A DNA stretch of 64,000 nucleotides from NCBI GenBank assembly GCA_905234235.1, contig CAJOHN010000004.1:1-64000 (forward strand). The letters are read 5' to 3'. The number at the start of each line of letters is the position of its first letter. Within the stretch, counting starts at the first letter, position 1. A model generated the notes under the pieces. That model was not told the origin of the DNA. It was given only the letters and a program-made list of their open reading frames with translations, and searched no databases. The stretch is from an uncultured Selenomonadaceae bacterium (lineage in GTDB: Bacteria; Bacillota; Negativicutes; Selenomonadales; Selenomonadaceae). Both the position numbers and the translations under genes were made by a program. Shown here in pieces: positions 43,519 through 51,717 of the stretch.

Positions 43519-43987
43519 ATATTTCTTCCTCCTTTACCTCCTTGCCCGTTATCGCGTAAATGTCCTGCACCGTCGTATTCGGATGCTCTTTCCGGTAAAG
43601 CCGATTCCACTTGCACAGTAAATCCTGCCACTCTTTTTCCGTGTAGATTATTTCCATGCCGTCGCGCTCCGCCCATTTCCTGAAAAACGCTACCGCTTGC
43701 GAACGCGATTTAAAACTCCCCTTCTCGACGAAGACCCCTTTTTTCGCGTCCCATATTTCCGCGATTGAGTAATACCGCCAACCACCATATATCTTGCCGG
43801 GCTTCTCGTTAGGACAGAACTTTTCCGCGATCAGAAACAAGCCCCACACGTCTATTGTCTCCGCAGCGTCCGCCGCTAAAAAATTGTTCAGCGATCGTTT
43901 ATCTACCGCCATCGCCAACGCCGGCGTCGACCTTTCTCCATACGCGAAGGCCCCACTCAAGTTCGCCCAAATGTTCGCAAATGTCAT
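43403..43987 (-). CDS. Hypothetical phage protein, early region
   Basis: 194 aa from the ATG at 43987, which overlaps the stop of the loader gene (ATGA). Residues ~60-140 contain Trp-rich segments (YGGWRYYSIAEIWDAKKG, FRKWAERDGMEIIYTEKEW; ~18 residues each). It may be a DNA-binding or replication protein, but I recognise no family. The last ~40 codons overlap the XRE gene in another frame, so the true C-terminus is uncertain. Confidence 0.5.
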   Translation of the reverse strand: MTFANIWANLSGAFAYGERSTPALAMAVDKRSLNNFLAADAAETIDVWGLFLIAEKFCPNEKPGKIYGGWRYYSIAEIWDAKKGVFVEKGSFKSRSQAVAFFRKWAERDGMEIIYTEKEWQDLLCKWNRLYRKEHPNTTVQDIYAITGKEVKEEEIYGGWESNKGEAVGAGAEPDGFGDPCADEYVDGLADRIG

Positions 43988-44832
43988 TTCAATGACCCCC
44001 CAAGTCTCCAATCCTGTTTCCCTAAGTTCGCGCAGATTGCCATTTCACTTAACCGGCTAATTATCCGCTGCCCTGACCATTCGTCTTCTTTCGTTAATAT
44101 CCGACCAAGTTCGTCGAGCGTGAAGTTAGACGTAAGCACCATCGGCTTGCCCGAGTTGTAACGGCTGTTCACTATCTCATACAGTATCCCTACTGCCCAA
44201 TCCGTCATACGGCTCGCCCCCACGTCGTCCAATATCAGGTATTCCGCACGCTTTAGCCGGGACAGTGCCGGCTTGTATCCGCCGGAGTAGCTCGCGCGTA
44301 CGTCGCTCAACACTGTCGGCATATTCGCGAAATACACCTTCCTTGCCATTTCCAGCATTGAAAGCCCGATTAGACTTGCTAGAAAAGTTTTGCCACTTCC
44401 CGTCGTGCCCGACAGGTATAGACTTTCCGTGAAGGTTTGCTCCACATACGCCCTTGCCAGTTGTACTGCCAGTTCGTTCTGCGCGGTTACTCGATACTGC
44501 TCCCACTGCGCTTGCCGGTACTTGAGTGGGATATTGCTTTCTTGAAACCATGCTAGCCGCCGCAGTTCCTGCCCCACTTTGCACGGGATATATTCCGGAA
44601 TAAAACTTGTCTGCGTCGTTACTGGGATTTGGTACCGGTGATGCGGCTTCCAACAATTCACGCCGCTGCACCTGCGACATTGGTCGGTTTCCTTCTTTAC
44701 GAGCAACATCAATTCCAATTCGTGTGTATCCGCTTTCGAGTTTAAGCCCTGTTCCTGCGCTAGTTCCGCCAGTTCCTTCTCGTGCTGTGCGCGCCGCTTC
44801 TTCAGGAATTCCTCCAATTTCTCTTTCTCCAT
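43984..44832 (-). CDS. DnaC/DnaI-like helicase loader ATPase
   Basis: 282 aa loader of the replicative helicase. Seen: an N-terminal helix rich in Glu/Lys, a zinc-binding stretch CRRCSGVNCWKP near residue 53, then the AAA+ core with Walker A GTTGSGKT near 142, Walker B LILDDVGASR near 190, and NSRYNSGKPMVLTSNFT (sensor 1) near 218. It works with the initiator encoded just upstream. Confidence 0.88.
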   Translation of the reverse strand: MEKEKLEEFLKKRRAQHEKELAELAQEQGLNSKADTHELELMLLVKKETDQCRRCSGVNCWKPHHRYQIPVTTQTSFIPEYIPCKVGQELRRLAWFQESNIPLKYRQAQWEQYRVTAQNELAVQLARAYVEQTFTESLYLSGTTGSGKTFLASLIGLSMLEMARKVYFANMPTVLSDVRASYSGGYKPALSRLKRAEYLILDDVGASRMTDWAVGILYEIVNSRYNSGKPMVLTSNFTLDELGRILTKEDEWSGQRIISRLSEMAICANLGKQDWRLGGSLK

Positions 44833-45469
44833 AAGCCTTCCCCTCCAAACAACTTTCCATGTAACTGAATTTGCTTACAAGGTATGGACTTAATGCCTTC
44901 GCCGACTTTTCCATCGCCGTTAAAATCTGCGCGGAATCGTATTGCCCGACGAGGATAGTTAATTTTCCCTTGCAAGCCGAATCCAGAGGCAATGACGGAT
45001 GAATTTCTTCCCAAGCAAAAGTCAAATCGTCAACAGTATTTTTTTTCTCTCTCTCTTTGGGTAATAGGGTATGCGCGCGCGCGTTAATAGTATTTTTTTC
45101 ACAGGTGACTACTTGAGTGACTACTTTTTGACTCTCAGCGGTCTGTTTATGGTAAGAAAAATCAGCAGTGGTGCCGCTTAGTCCGCTCCGCGCAGTGACT
45201 ACTTCTTGACTATCCGAGTGATTCAATCTGTATTGAGTGGGCTTGCCGCGCTTAGTGACATAGAAGCAATAGCCCCCCGCTTGCAATTTAGCCCGCGCCG
45301 TCTGTATCGTCCGTAGGCTCTTCTGCCCCGTCAACGTCAGCAACTCCCGGTCGCTTATCTCTACGACTTCAGGATAGCGTTCCTCATCAAACTTTATCAG
45401 CAGTTGTAACCCTACCATCTGCTCCACTCCACTCAGTCTCTTCAACTTCTGCCAGTGCTCGAAAAACAT
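44177..45469 (-). CDS. Phage replication initiator (N-terminal part); C-terminus uncertain
   Basis: Up to 430 aa. Residues 1-~90 show a winged-helix pattern (DRELLTLTGQKSLRTIQTARAKLQAGGY; core TLTGQKSLRTIQTARA) like phage replisome organisers. The ATG at 45469 lies within the 51-bp boundary repeat. The frame runs 656 nt into the loader gene in another phase, so a protein of about 215-230 aa ending near the loader start (44832) would be more usual; the rest may be a chance open frame. Confidence 0.65.
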   Translation of the reverse strand: MFFEHWQKLKRLSGVEQMVGLQLLIKFDEERYPEVVEISDRELLTLTGQKSLRTIQTARAKLQAGGYCFYVTKRGKPTQYRLNHSDSQEVVTARSGLSGTTADFSYHKQTAESQKVVTQVVTCEKNTINARAHTLLPKEREKKNTVDDLTFAWEEIHPSLPLDSACKGKLTILVGQYDSAQILTAMEKSAKALSPYLVSKFSYMESCLEGKAYGEREIGGIPEEAARTAREGTGGTSAGTGLKLESGYTRIGIDVARKEGNRPMSQVQRRELLEAASPVPNPSNDADKFYSGIYPVQSGAGTAAASMVSRKQYPTQVPASAVGAVSSNRAERTGSTTGKGVCGANLHGKSIPVGHDGKWQNFSSKSNRAFNAGNGKEGVFREYADSVERRTRELLRRIQAGTVPAKACGIPDIGRRGGEPYDGLGSRDTV

Positions 45470-45490
45470 TGTCCCCAGCCTCCTTTCGGG
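45440..45490. repeat. 51-bp direct repeat, right copy (putative attR)
   Basis: Perfect match to 17283-17333. It includes the ribosome site and the first ten codons of the replication initiator. The intact gene lies to its left. Confidence 0.8.
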
Positions 45491-46354
45491 CGCGATTTCC
45501 GCTTAATTTTCTTGAGGTTGAAGTCTGGCAATCGCGGTTCAGCTTGTGAAGGATCAATGCGTACTCAAAGTCGAAAATTTCTGCAATGAGGAAGCTATTT
45601 TCGACAAAAAAAATTACCCGCAAGCTTAAAACGAAGGTCACGGGCTTGGTATGGGAACTCAAGCTTATAAAGTCACAATCAACGGCACGGTTGATTACAA
45701 ACTCGTCGAGAATATCAGCAAACTTACAGTCACGGGCATGATTAACACGTCCGAGAAAAATGCGAGAAAAATGCTACGGTTTTCATCAGGAACAAAATAG
45801 CTCCATATACGTAGCGTTAATTTGAGAAAATCTAAACTGCCTCGTCGGCGCAAAAGTATTAAATTTGCTCAAGTCGCCAGTAAGTACAAAGGATGCAATG
45901 CTAAAAAATATCCAAAGGATTTCAGTTTTTACAAATAAGGTTATTACGAGGCACAGCATGAAACTATTCATAGCAAGAAAACTCCCTGCTCAAAGAAGAT
46001 CAAGCGGGGATTTTTGGCTTTTACTTTCAAGAATGTTTGTTATATTTATAAAATTATTATTCTACGACACTTTCGACTTTTACAGCCTTAACAAAATTAA
46101 AATTGGTACTCTAGAGCCTGCTTTGAATCCCAAAATTACGGATCTCCGCGAACGATGACATTTAAAAATCTGTGTAATGCGAGTTTTGCCTGTTCAGCCT
46201 CTTCCCCGCCGAGAGCTCCACCGTCTTTTAATTTAAACGTGCGACGATATTTTTGGCGTATTCATAAATCATCAGTTTGTCAAAATGTTCATTAAGTTTG
46301 GTTAACCCAATTTTTCTTGAAGCTCACCCGAAGAAATGTCCACGTCAATCCCAT
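45491..46354. other. Decayed sequence right of the prophage
   Basis: No complete gene. A plus-strand fragment at 45651-45800 reads MGTQAYKVTINGTVDYKLV and then stops after ~50 codons, with protein-like composition on both sides, looking like the remnant of a secreted repeat protein. Elsewhere only short frames. A possible terminator is listed separately. It may be a degraded former insertion or host gene. Confidence 0.5.
45984..46015 (+). terminator. Possible Rho-independent terminator in decayed DNA
   Basis: CCCTGCT (45984-45990) pairs with AGCGGGG (46003-46009, one G-U), followed by ATTTTTGGCTTTTA. It may have ended a gene now lost. Confidence 0.5.
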
Positions 46355-46567
46355 TCAGATGTACAAAGCAGTATCAGATTTCGGCAACTGTTGGATAGAA
46401 GTCCGAAGTTCTTGATTCTCTTGTGAAAGGTTCTCACAGTTTTTGCGTAGAGCGGCTTGTTCCTCTACTATCGCTTCGACAAGTCGTTTTAGGGAAGTCT
46501 GCGCGGTGCCTTTGGAGATATTTTCGGCTCGAACAGCTTCCAATAAACCGCTGACCGACTCGTCCAT
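46355..46567 (-). CDS. Small coiled-coil protein
   Basis: 70 aa, helical with heptads (LVEAIVEEQAALRKNCENL, then SQENQELRTSIQQL). It follows the pseudogene at 46589 by ~21 bp with AAAGGGGC ahead of the ATG, suggesting it was the next gene in an operon with it. No family recognised. Confidence 0.4.
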   Translation of the reverse strand: MDESVSGLLEAVRAENISKGTAQTSLKRLVEAIVEEQAALRKNCENLSQENQELRTSIQQLPKSDTALYI

Positions 46568-46588
46568 CAGAAAAGCCCCTTTGCGTTC

Positions 46589-47416
46589 TTAATGAACTCT
46601 TTCAGCTCGACGATAAAGACCGGCGATATGCCTGTGCAACTTGGCAAACTTGTTAAATGCACGAATAAACTTCTTGAACTCGTCGAGCGTGTCGTCTATC
46701 TTTATACCCTGCTGAATGTCCGTTTCGTTCAGAAAATCCTCTGCCGTATGCGCGAAATCGTCGGAGAATTTTGCTCCTACAATCACGGCGTTTTGAGTGT
46801 GGCTGTCCCCGAATTGGTCAGAAAAATCTTCAATAATTTTGTCCTGAGCGTAGAAACCCATAGTCGGCGAAGAAACAACATAGCACTTGTATAGAAGTGA
46901 GCGTCATTGCGCTGTTGTGAACCGCCTATGCTGAAGTCAGAACTAACTACGGCGTTGTCGCCCAAAAAATAAATCTCGTCAAAGTCTTTGTCGCCTTGAG
47001 AATAATATTTGAGAGCCGCTTTTACACCTGTCAAAAAGTTTTCTGATTTGGCGAAGAGCCCTTTGTTGTTGTCGGCAATAAACATGAAGTAAGGCAACAT
47101 AAACACGCCGCCGATTGAAATTCCTACGCCGAACTTATTTTCAAGTAGCCGCGCTATCGTCGGATAGAGTTGTCCGAGCGGTTTGTGGGCGATAATCGGA
47201 GCGTCCAAATCGTTAATTTATTTTTGAGTAATGCATTTCCAGCTTCCGATTTCAACGTCTTGAAATTTTTCGATCTGCTCCAACGTGGATTTTGTTCGCG
47301 CCAAGTTCCCGTTGCCGTTGCCGGTGTCGGGATCCAGATAGAGCGACAAGCCTTAACTTCGACTTTTTGCAAAAATATTGCAGTGAAATGTACGCTTTCC
47401 AATGCTCGAAAAACAT
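46589..47416 (-). pseudogene. Frameshifted remnant of a larger gene
   Basis: Three readable pieces in different frames: from 47416 (starting MFFEHWKAY inside a copy of the boundary repeat) through a piece LDPDTGNGNGNLARTKSTLE (~47320-47225), then DAPIIAHKPLGQLYPTIARL... to GDNAVVSSDFSIGGSQQ (~47208-46900), and finally MGFYAQDKIIEDFSDQ to the stop at 46589. At least two frameshifts and probably a deletion. The original function is unknown; I cannot name the family. Confidence 0.6.
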
Positions 47417-47418
47417 TG
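47402..47418. repeat. Partial third copy of the boundary repeat
   Basis: 17 bp; 47403-47418 is identical to the core of the 51-bp repeat (TGCTCGAAAAACATTG), in the same orientation, again placing a ribosome-site-like AAAGGAG and the start MFFEHW on the minus strand. The right part (CTCCTTT) also matches loosely. Confidence 0.6.
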
Positions 47419-47464
47419 ACGCCTACGCTCCTTTACTTTAAAATCCTCTCCGGAGGTGTTTATC

Positions 47465-48235
47465 ATGTTCCTTGAAGAACGTCATAACCAAATTCTTAGT
47501 ATCTTAGAGAAAGACGGCAAAGTCCTCGTTAAAGACCTAGCCGCCCTTTTCCACGTCACTGATGATTCTATCCGTAAAGATCTTTCCGCCCTCGAACTCG
47601 ACGGTAAATTGAAACGTACTTACGGCGGGGCTGTCTCCATTCAAGAAAAATTACAGATGACTGAAGCTAACCAACGCCGTATCTCCCACGTTCTCGCTAA
47701 ACGTAAAATCGCCGAAGTCGCCGTCAAACTCATGCAGTCTAATCAGCTCATCTTCCTAGATATTTCCACCATCTCTATTGCCGTCGCCCAGCTATTGGAA
47801 AAATCTGAATCAGCTTTTACTGTCCTTACCAATATGGTCGACGTGCTTGTTATGCTCGCTCGCAATCCTAAGATAAACCTCCTCTTCGCGGGCGGACAAA
47901 TTAATCAAAGCCGCGACGGCTTCTCCGACGCGCTCAATCTCGAATTTATTTCTAACTTCCGTCCCGATGTTGCTTTCATTGGCGCGTTCGGCGTAGACAT
48001 AAAAAAAAATTCGCTGACTTCCAGAGACACCAACGGTGGTGTTCTAAAGTCGCGAATCATTGAACTCAGTAAAACTTCTTACGTTATGGCGGAGTCCCGG
48101 AAAATCGGTTACGAAGGAAATTATCGCTTCGCTACCGTCGATAAAGTCTCCGGCATTATCACCGAATCAAAACTCTCCGATGAACTCGTAACTGCTGCCG
48201 ATAAGTTGGGCGTAAACATTATCACGGCAGATTAA
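47465..48235 (+). CDS. DeoR-family transcriptional regulator
   Basis: 256 aa from ATG 47465 (GGAGG upstream). N-terminal HTH: EERHNQILSILEKDGKV then LAALFHVTDDSIRKDLSAL at ~30-48; C-terminal sugar-phosphate-binding DeoRC domain with VLTNMVDVLVMLAR, LLFAGGQIN and AFIGAFGVD. It probably represses a sugar-use operon, but no target gene is adjacent. Convergent with the unknown gene at 48232 (4-nt overlap). Confidence 0.85.
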   Translation: MFLEERHNQILSILEKDGKVLVKDLAALFHVTDDSIRKDLSALELDGKLKRTYGGAVSIQEKLQMTEANQRRISHVLAKRKIAEVAVKLMQSNQLIFLDISTISIAVAQLLEKSESAFTVLTNMVDVLVMLARNPKINLLFAGGQINQSRDGFSDALNLEFISNFRPDVAFIGAFGVDIKKNSLTSRDTNGGVLKSRIIELSKTSYVMAESRKIGYEGNYRFATVDKVSGIITESKLSDELVTAADKLGVNIITAD

Positions 48236-48918
48236 ATTTCGGCTGTCAACATGCTGAGTAAATAACTTGCGGGCACGCCGATAATCGGTTTCTGCGGCGC
48301 GAATGGATCCGTTAAACCTTCCTTAGCTTTCTGAATCGCTTCAACCTGCGCGGACTCGTCACTAACTTTCTGCAAAGCCTGTTCATGCTCGAAAAGTTCC
48401 TGTTCAGCTTTAAGACGCGCTTTCAATCGTTTAAGCCGCAACTCCCAATAAGTTTCCTCCTCAACGTGGCGCGAATCGTTCTTGTGAATAGCCGACATAT
48501 GCCCGCGATAATTTTCCTTAGTCGCGCCGAACTGCATAACGTCATAACGCCCGTAAGTACCGGGATAGCCGCAAAGATAATCGGGAAAACTAAGCTCCTC
48601 GCGCACGCTGTCTAAAACCCAAGCCTCGTATTCGGGATCGTTCTGCATAGCTTCAAGCGCGGCGTCTGAAAGACAGACAGTAACCTCGTCGCGGTGCCGA
48701 GTAATGTTGCGCGGAATGTTTTGGAGCTGGGCTTCAATGTACTCCTTGTACTCGTCAGGCGTCATTTCCTGCGGAGAAATTTTTTTGAGACCTTCACGCG
48801 CCTCAGCAAGAATTTCGTCGTAGGATTTTTGATTGTGCCAATTTTCGACGCGCCGTTCCAAATCCTCCATAACCGTAACAGCGTCACCGATATAAACATT
48901 ATCCAGATGAATCTCCAT
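48232..48918 (-). CDS. Hypothetical protein, unknown
   Basis: 228 aa from the ATG at 48918 (AAGGAGG 7 nt upstream; a longer frame exists but lacks a ribosome site). Contains a Glu/Lys-rich helical region and LEAMQNDPEYEAWVLDSVREELSFPDY (core EYEAWVLDSVREEL), and ends PIIGVPASYLLSMLTAEI. Not recognised. Isolated between deoR and nth. Confidence 0.65.
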   Translation of the reverse strand: MEIHLDNVYIGDAVTVMEDLERRVENWHNQKSYDEILAEAREGLKKISPQEMTPDEYKEYIEAQLQNIPRNITRHRDEVTVCLSDAALEAMQNDPEYEAWVLDSVREELSFPDYLCGYPGTYGRYDVMQFGATKENYRGHMSAIHKNDSRHVEEETYWELRLKRLKARLKAEQELFEHEQALQKVSDESAQVEAIQKAKEGLTDPFAPQKPIIGVPASYLLSMLTAEI

Positions 48919-48940
48919 AACAAAACCCTCCTTTAAAACG

Positions 48941-49546
48941 TTATCGGCAAAAGGAGGGGCAAAGTTTATTAAGCGGGCAGATGTTACACTTGGGTTTGCG
49001 AGCGGTACAGATATTTCTGCCGTGATAAATGAGCCAGTGATGAGCGGCAGACCATTTCTCGCGCGGGATAATTTTTTGTAAGCCCAATTCAACTTCTAAA
49101 GGCGTTTTACCTTCGGCGAGTTTCAACCTGTTGGCGACGCGGAAAACGTGAGTATCGACGGCGAGGGCAGGAGTATCGAAGGCGACGCTTAGGACGACGT
49201 TAGCGGTTTTACGACCGACGCCGGGCAAGGTAATGAGTTCGTCGAAAGTACTAGGGACGTTGCCGCCGTATTTGTCGATAATAATCTGCGCGGCTTGGAG
49301 GATATGTTCAGCCTTAGAGCGGAAGAAGCCGCAAGGGTGGATAATTTCTTCCAAACGAGCTTGCCCGAGCCGGATAATATTTTCTGGAGTAATGGGGAAT
49401 AAATTTTTAGTGACTTGGTTGACGCGTTTATCGGTACACTGCGCGGACAGGATGACGGCTACCAACAATTCAAAGGGCGAATCGAAATGTAACTCTGGGA
49501 CTGCGCCGCGATAAGTATCCTCTAAAATTTCTAAAATTCTGTTCAT
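48941..49546 (-). CDS. nth: Endonuclease III
   Basis: 201 aa from the ATG at 49546, just after the UPF0210 stop; the frame is open upstream but the protein start MNRILEILEDTYRG is right. Base-excision repair glycosylase/AP lyase for oxidised pyrimidines. Seen: the HhH region LPGVGRKTANVV with the catalytic Lys (~112), catalytic Asp in AVDTHVFRVANRL, and the [4Fe-4S] motif C-X6-C-X2-C-X5-C at the C-terminus (CTARKPKCNICPLNKLC). Confidence 0.93.
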   Translation of the reverse strand: MNRILEILEDTYRGAVPELHFDSPFELLVAVILSAQCTDKRVNQVTKNLFPITPENIIRLGQARLEEIIHPCGFFRSKAEHILQAAQIIIDKYGGNVPSTFDELITLPGVGRKTANVVLSVAFDTPALAVDTHVFRVANRLKLAEGKTPLEVELGLQKIIPREKWSAAHHWLIYHGRNICTARKPKCNICPLNKLCPSFCR

Positions 49547-49547
49547 G

Positions 49548-50906
49548 TTAATTGGTAAGGCTACGGACGGGCGCGGGGATTCTGCCGCCACGAGCGATAA
49601 AGGCTTCGGAGCTGAAGTGGTTGACAGGGACGACGGGGCAATAGCCGAGTAAGCCGCCGAATTCGACGACGTCGCCGACTTTAGCATTAGGGACGGGGAT
49701 AAGTCGGACGGCGGTAGTTTTATTATTGACGACACCGATAGCCGCCTCGTCCGCGATAATGCCGCTGATAGTAGACGCGCTGACATCGCCCGCGACGGCA
49801 ATCATATCGAGCCCGACGCTACAGACGCACGTCATCGCCTCCAACTTTTCAATGGTAAGGGAGCCCGCCTTAACAGCCGCAATCATACCTTCATCCTCGC
49901 TGACGGGGATAAATGCGCCGCTTAAGCCTCCGACGTGTGAACTAGCCATGAGCCCGCCCTTTTTAACTGCGTCGTTTAACAGTGCTAAGGCGGCAGTGGT
50001 ACCGTGAGCCCCGCAACTTTCAAGCCCCATCTCCTCCAGAATCCGAGCGATTGAATCGCCGACGGCTGGGGTTGGTGCCAATGACAAGTCGACTATTCCG
50101 AACGGCACGCCCAACCTACGCGACGCTTCCTGCGCGACTAACTGCCCCACTCTGGTTATTTTGAACGCTGTCTTTTTTATTGTTTCTGCTAATGTTGTGA
50201 AGTCCGCGCCTTTTAAATCTTCCAACGCGTGTTTAACGACGCCAGGACCGCTTACTCCGACGTTGATAACTTTATCGGGCTCGCTGACGCCGTGAAACGC
50301 CCCCGCCATAAACGGATTATCCTGCGGAGCATTAGCAAAAATAACCAACTTAGCGCAACCAATCGCCTGTCTATCGCGCGTCAATTCGGCGGTACGCTTA
50401 AGGACTTCGCCCATTTCGCGGACGCAATCCATATTAATTCCCGCCTTAGTCGACGCCAGATTAACGGATGAGCAAACCAAATCGGTATTCGCGAGGGCTT
50501 GCGGGATTGATTCGATAAGAATTCTATCGCCGTTGGTGTAGCCCTTTTCGACGAGCGCGCTGAATCCGCCAATAAAATTAACGCCGACCTGTTTAGCGGC
50601 TTTATCGAGAGCCTCAGCGATTGGCACGTAACTATCCGCCTTACAACTCTCCGCGACAATAGCTATCGGCGTAACTGAAATTCTTTTGTTGATAATCGGC
50701 ACGCCGTATTCCGATTCAATTTCCTCGCCCGTTTTTACTAAGAACTCAGCCGAACGAGTGATTTTATCGTAAATATTACGGCAAAAGTCGCGCATATTCG
50801 GATGAGCGCAATCGCGTAGGGAAATCCCCATTGTTATTGTGCGCACGTCTAATTTATTAACGGTTATCATCCGATTCGTTTCGAGTATATCCTCTATCGT
50901 TATCAA
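49548..50906 (-). CDS. UPF0210 (DUF711) family protein
   Basis: 452 aa from a TTG at 50906 with GGAGAG about 8 nt upstream. The N-terminus [13 protein letters not shown], then [12 protein letters not shown], matches UPF0210. Function unknown; the protein is normally encoded next to an ACT-domain UPF0237 protein. Here the ACT gene (51718) is on the same strand but separated by an inserted gene. Confidence 0.88.
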   Translation of the reverse strand: MITIEDILETNRMITVNKLDVRTITMGISLRDCAHPNMRDFCRNIYDKITRSAEFLVKTGEEIESEYGVPIINKRISVTPIAIVAESCKADSYVPIAEALDKAAKQVGVNFIGGFSALVEKGYTNGDRILIESIPQALANTDLVCSSVNLASTKAGINMDCVREMGEVLKRTAELTRDRQAIGCAKLVIFANAPQDNPFMAGAFHGVSEPDKVINVGVSGPGVVKHALEDLKGADFTTLAETIKKTAFKITRVGQLVAQEASRRLGVPFGIVDLSLAPTPAVGDSIARILEEMGLESCGAHGTTAALALLNDAVKKGGLMASSHVGGLSGAFIPVSEDEGMIAAVKAGSLTIEKLEAMTCVCSVGLDMIAVAGDVSASTISGIIADEAAIGVVNNKTTAVRLIPVPNAKVGDVVEFGGLLGYCPVVPVNHFSSEAFIARGGRIPAPVRSLTN

Positions 50907-50971
50907 ATGTCATCTCTCCGAAAAAAAAAATTGAAACTGTTTCGACGCAGGCAAGGCTATCAACTTTTCCC

Positions 50972-51000
50972 TTGACGCCCCGCCCGCGATACGTTATATT
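50972..51000 (+). promoter_or_regulatory. Promoter for the antirepressor-like gene
   Basis: -35 TTGACG (50972-50977), 17-bp spacer, -10 TATATT (50995-51000), giving a leader of about 105 nt before the gene at 51113. Confidence 0.65.
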
Positions 51001-51112
51001 ATCGCCATAAAACCATCAAACACTGACGCAGGGCGCGTCCAGCAATTTCATTATCATTATAACCGCCCGCGCCGCCGCTGTCAACCCTGTTCATTTTTAG
51101 GAGGAATTACAA

Positions 51113-51667
51113 ATGAAAAACCTTATCCCCGTCGATTATGCTAATCAGCGTGTGCTCACCTACAACCAAGTTGCCAAAGGACTTAACTGCTCTATCGACC
51201 AACTGCGCTCCATTTACCACAATCACAAAGAAGAGTTCACAGAGGGCGTGCACTTTTTCAACGTCACAGGTGAACCGCTCCGCGCTCTTAAAAAAGACAT
51301 TACAAATCGACATGTCAATCTACATGCCAATTCACATGCCGATGATTCTTACTTCACTTTTAAGTTCGTCAAGGGCGCAAAGTGCATTAAGTTATGGTCA
51401 TGTCAAGGGGTTGCGCGGCTAAGTAAACTCATCGACACGCCCGAAGCTTGGGAGCTTTTCACTAAGCTGGAGAAAAATTACTTTGAACGCCAAGCTGAAC
51501 CTGCCGCGCCCGTAGCTGAATCCGCGCCCACTGAGCCGGTGTTATCTCCGCTTGAATTATTCCATGAACTTATTGCCATTGCCGATAAAATAGAAGACGA
51601 CCCCGCCGTTAAGAATAAAATCCTCTGCGAAGCCGTCACCATTTTAATTGGTAAAAAAATTTTCTAA
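51113..51667 (+). CDS. Phage-type antirepressor-like (ORF6N-type) protein
   Basis: 184 aa. The N-terminal ~60 residues (VDYANQRVLTYNQVAKGLNCSIDQLRS, then EGVHFFNVTGEPLRALKK) have the ORF6N/KilA-N antirepressor layout: a start that interprets host signals, then HFFxxTG. A helical C-terminus follows (SPLELFHELIAIADKIEDD). Own promoter and terminator. It interrupts the ACT/UPF0210 pair and is on the opposite strand to both. Possibly a lone remnant or cargo gene of a phage. Confidence 0.65.
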   Translation: MKNLIPVDYANQRVLTYNQVAKGLNCSIDQLRSIYHNHKEEFTEGVHFFNVTGEPLRALKKDITNRHVNLHANSHADDSYFTFKFVKGAKCIKLWSCQGVARLSKLIDTPEAWELFTKLEKNYFERQAEPAAPVAESAPTEPVLSPLELFHELIAIADKIEDDPAVKNKILCEAVTILIGKKIF

Positions 51668-51690
51668 GGGCTTAGCCTCCCTTAGGTTTT
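51664..51690 (+). terminator. Terminator overlapping the end of the antirepressor-like gene
   Basis: CTAAGGG (51664-51670) pairs with CCCTTAG (51679-51685), 8-nt loop, then GTTTTG. The stem contains the stop codon TAA. The transcript ends right at the gene end. Confidence 0.65.
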
Positions 51691-51717
51691 GCGCAAGTCT
51701 GGGGGATAGCCAATCCT

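Larger units (their letters stand above)
17283..45490 (-). mobile_element. Prophage, contractile-tailed, about 28.2 kb, no integrase or lysis genes seen
   Basis: Bounded by a perfect 51-bp direct repeat (17283-17333 and 45440-45490), which predicts a 28,157-bp circle if the repeats are attachment sites. The identified genes all lie on the minus strand. In transcription order: replication initiator, DnaC-like loader, unknown, XRE regulator, unknown, small and large terminase, gpW-like, portal, ClpP-type protease, small unknown, capsid E, connector genes, sheath, tube, chaperone, tape measure, gpX, gpD, gpV, gpU-like, gp25, gpJ, gpI, fibres and adhesins, and YvrJ. The head module is lambda-like and the tail P2-like. 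I find no integrase, excisionase, endolysin or spanin, and the large terminase is frameshifted, so the element may be defective or dependent on a helper. Confidence 0.85.

Noticed and set aside
47456..47464. GTG start three codons before the deoR ATG
   Set aside because: It overlaps the ribosome site; the ATG at 47465 is better spaced.
49549..49801. Extended N-terminus of nth
   Set aside because: The additional ~85 residues are low-complexity Ser/Pro/Arg, lie inside the UPF0210 gene in another phase, and the homologous start is the Met at 49546.
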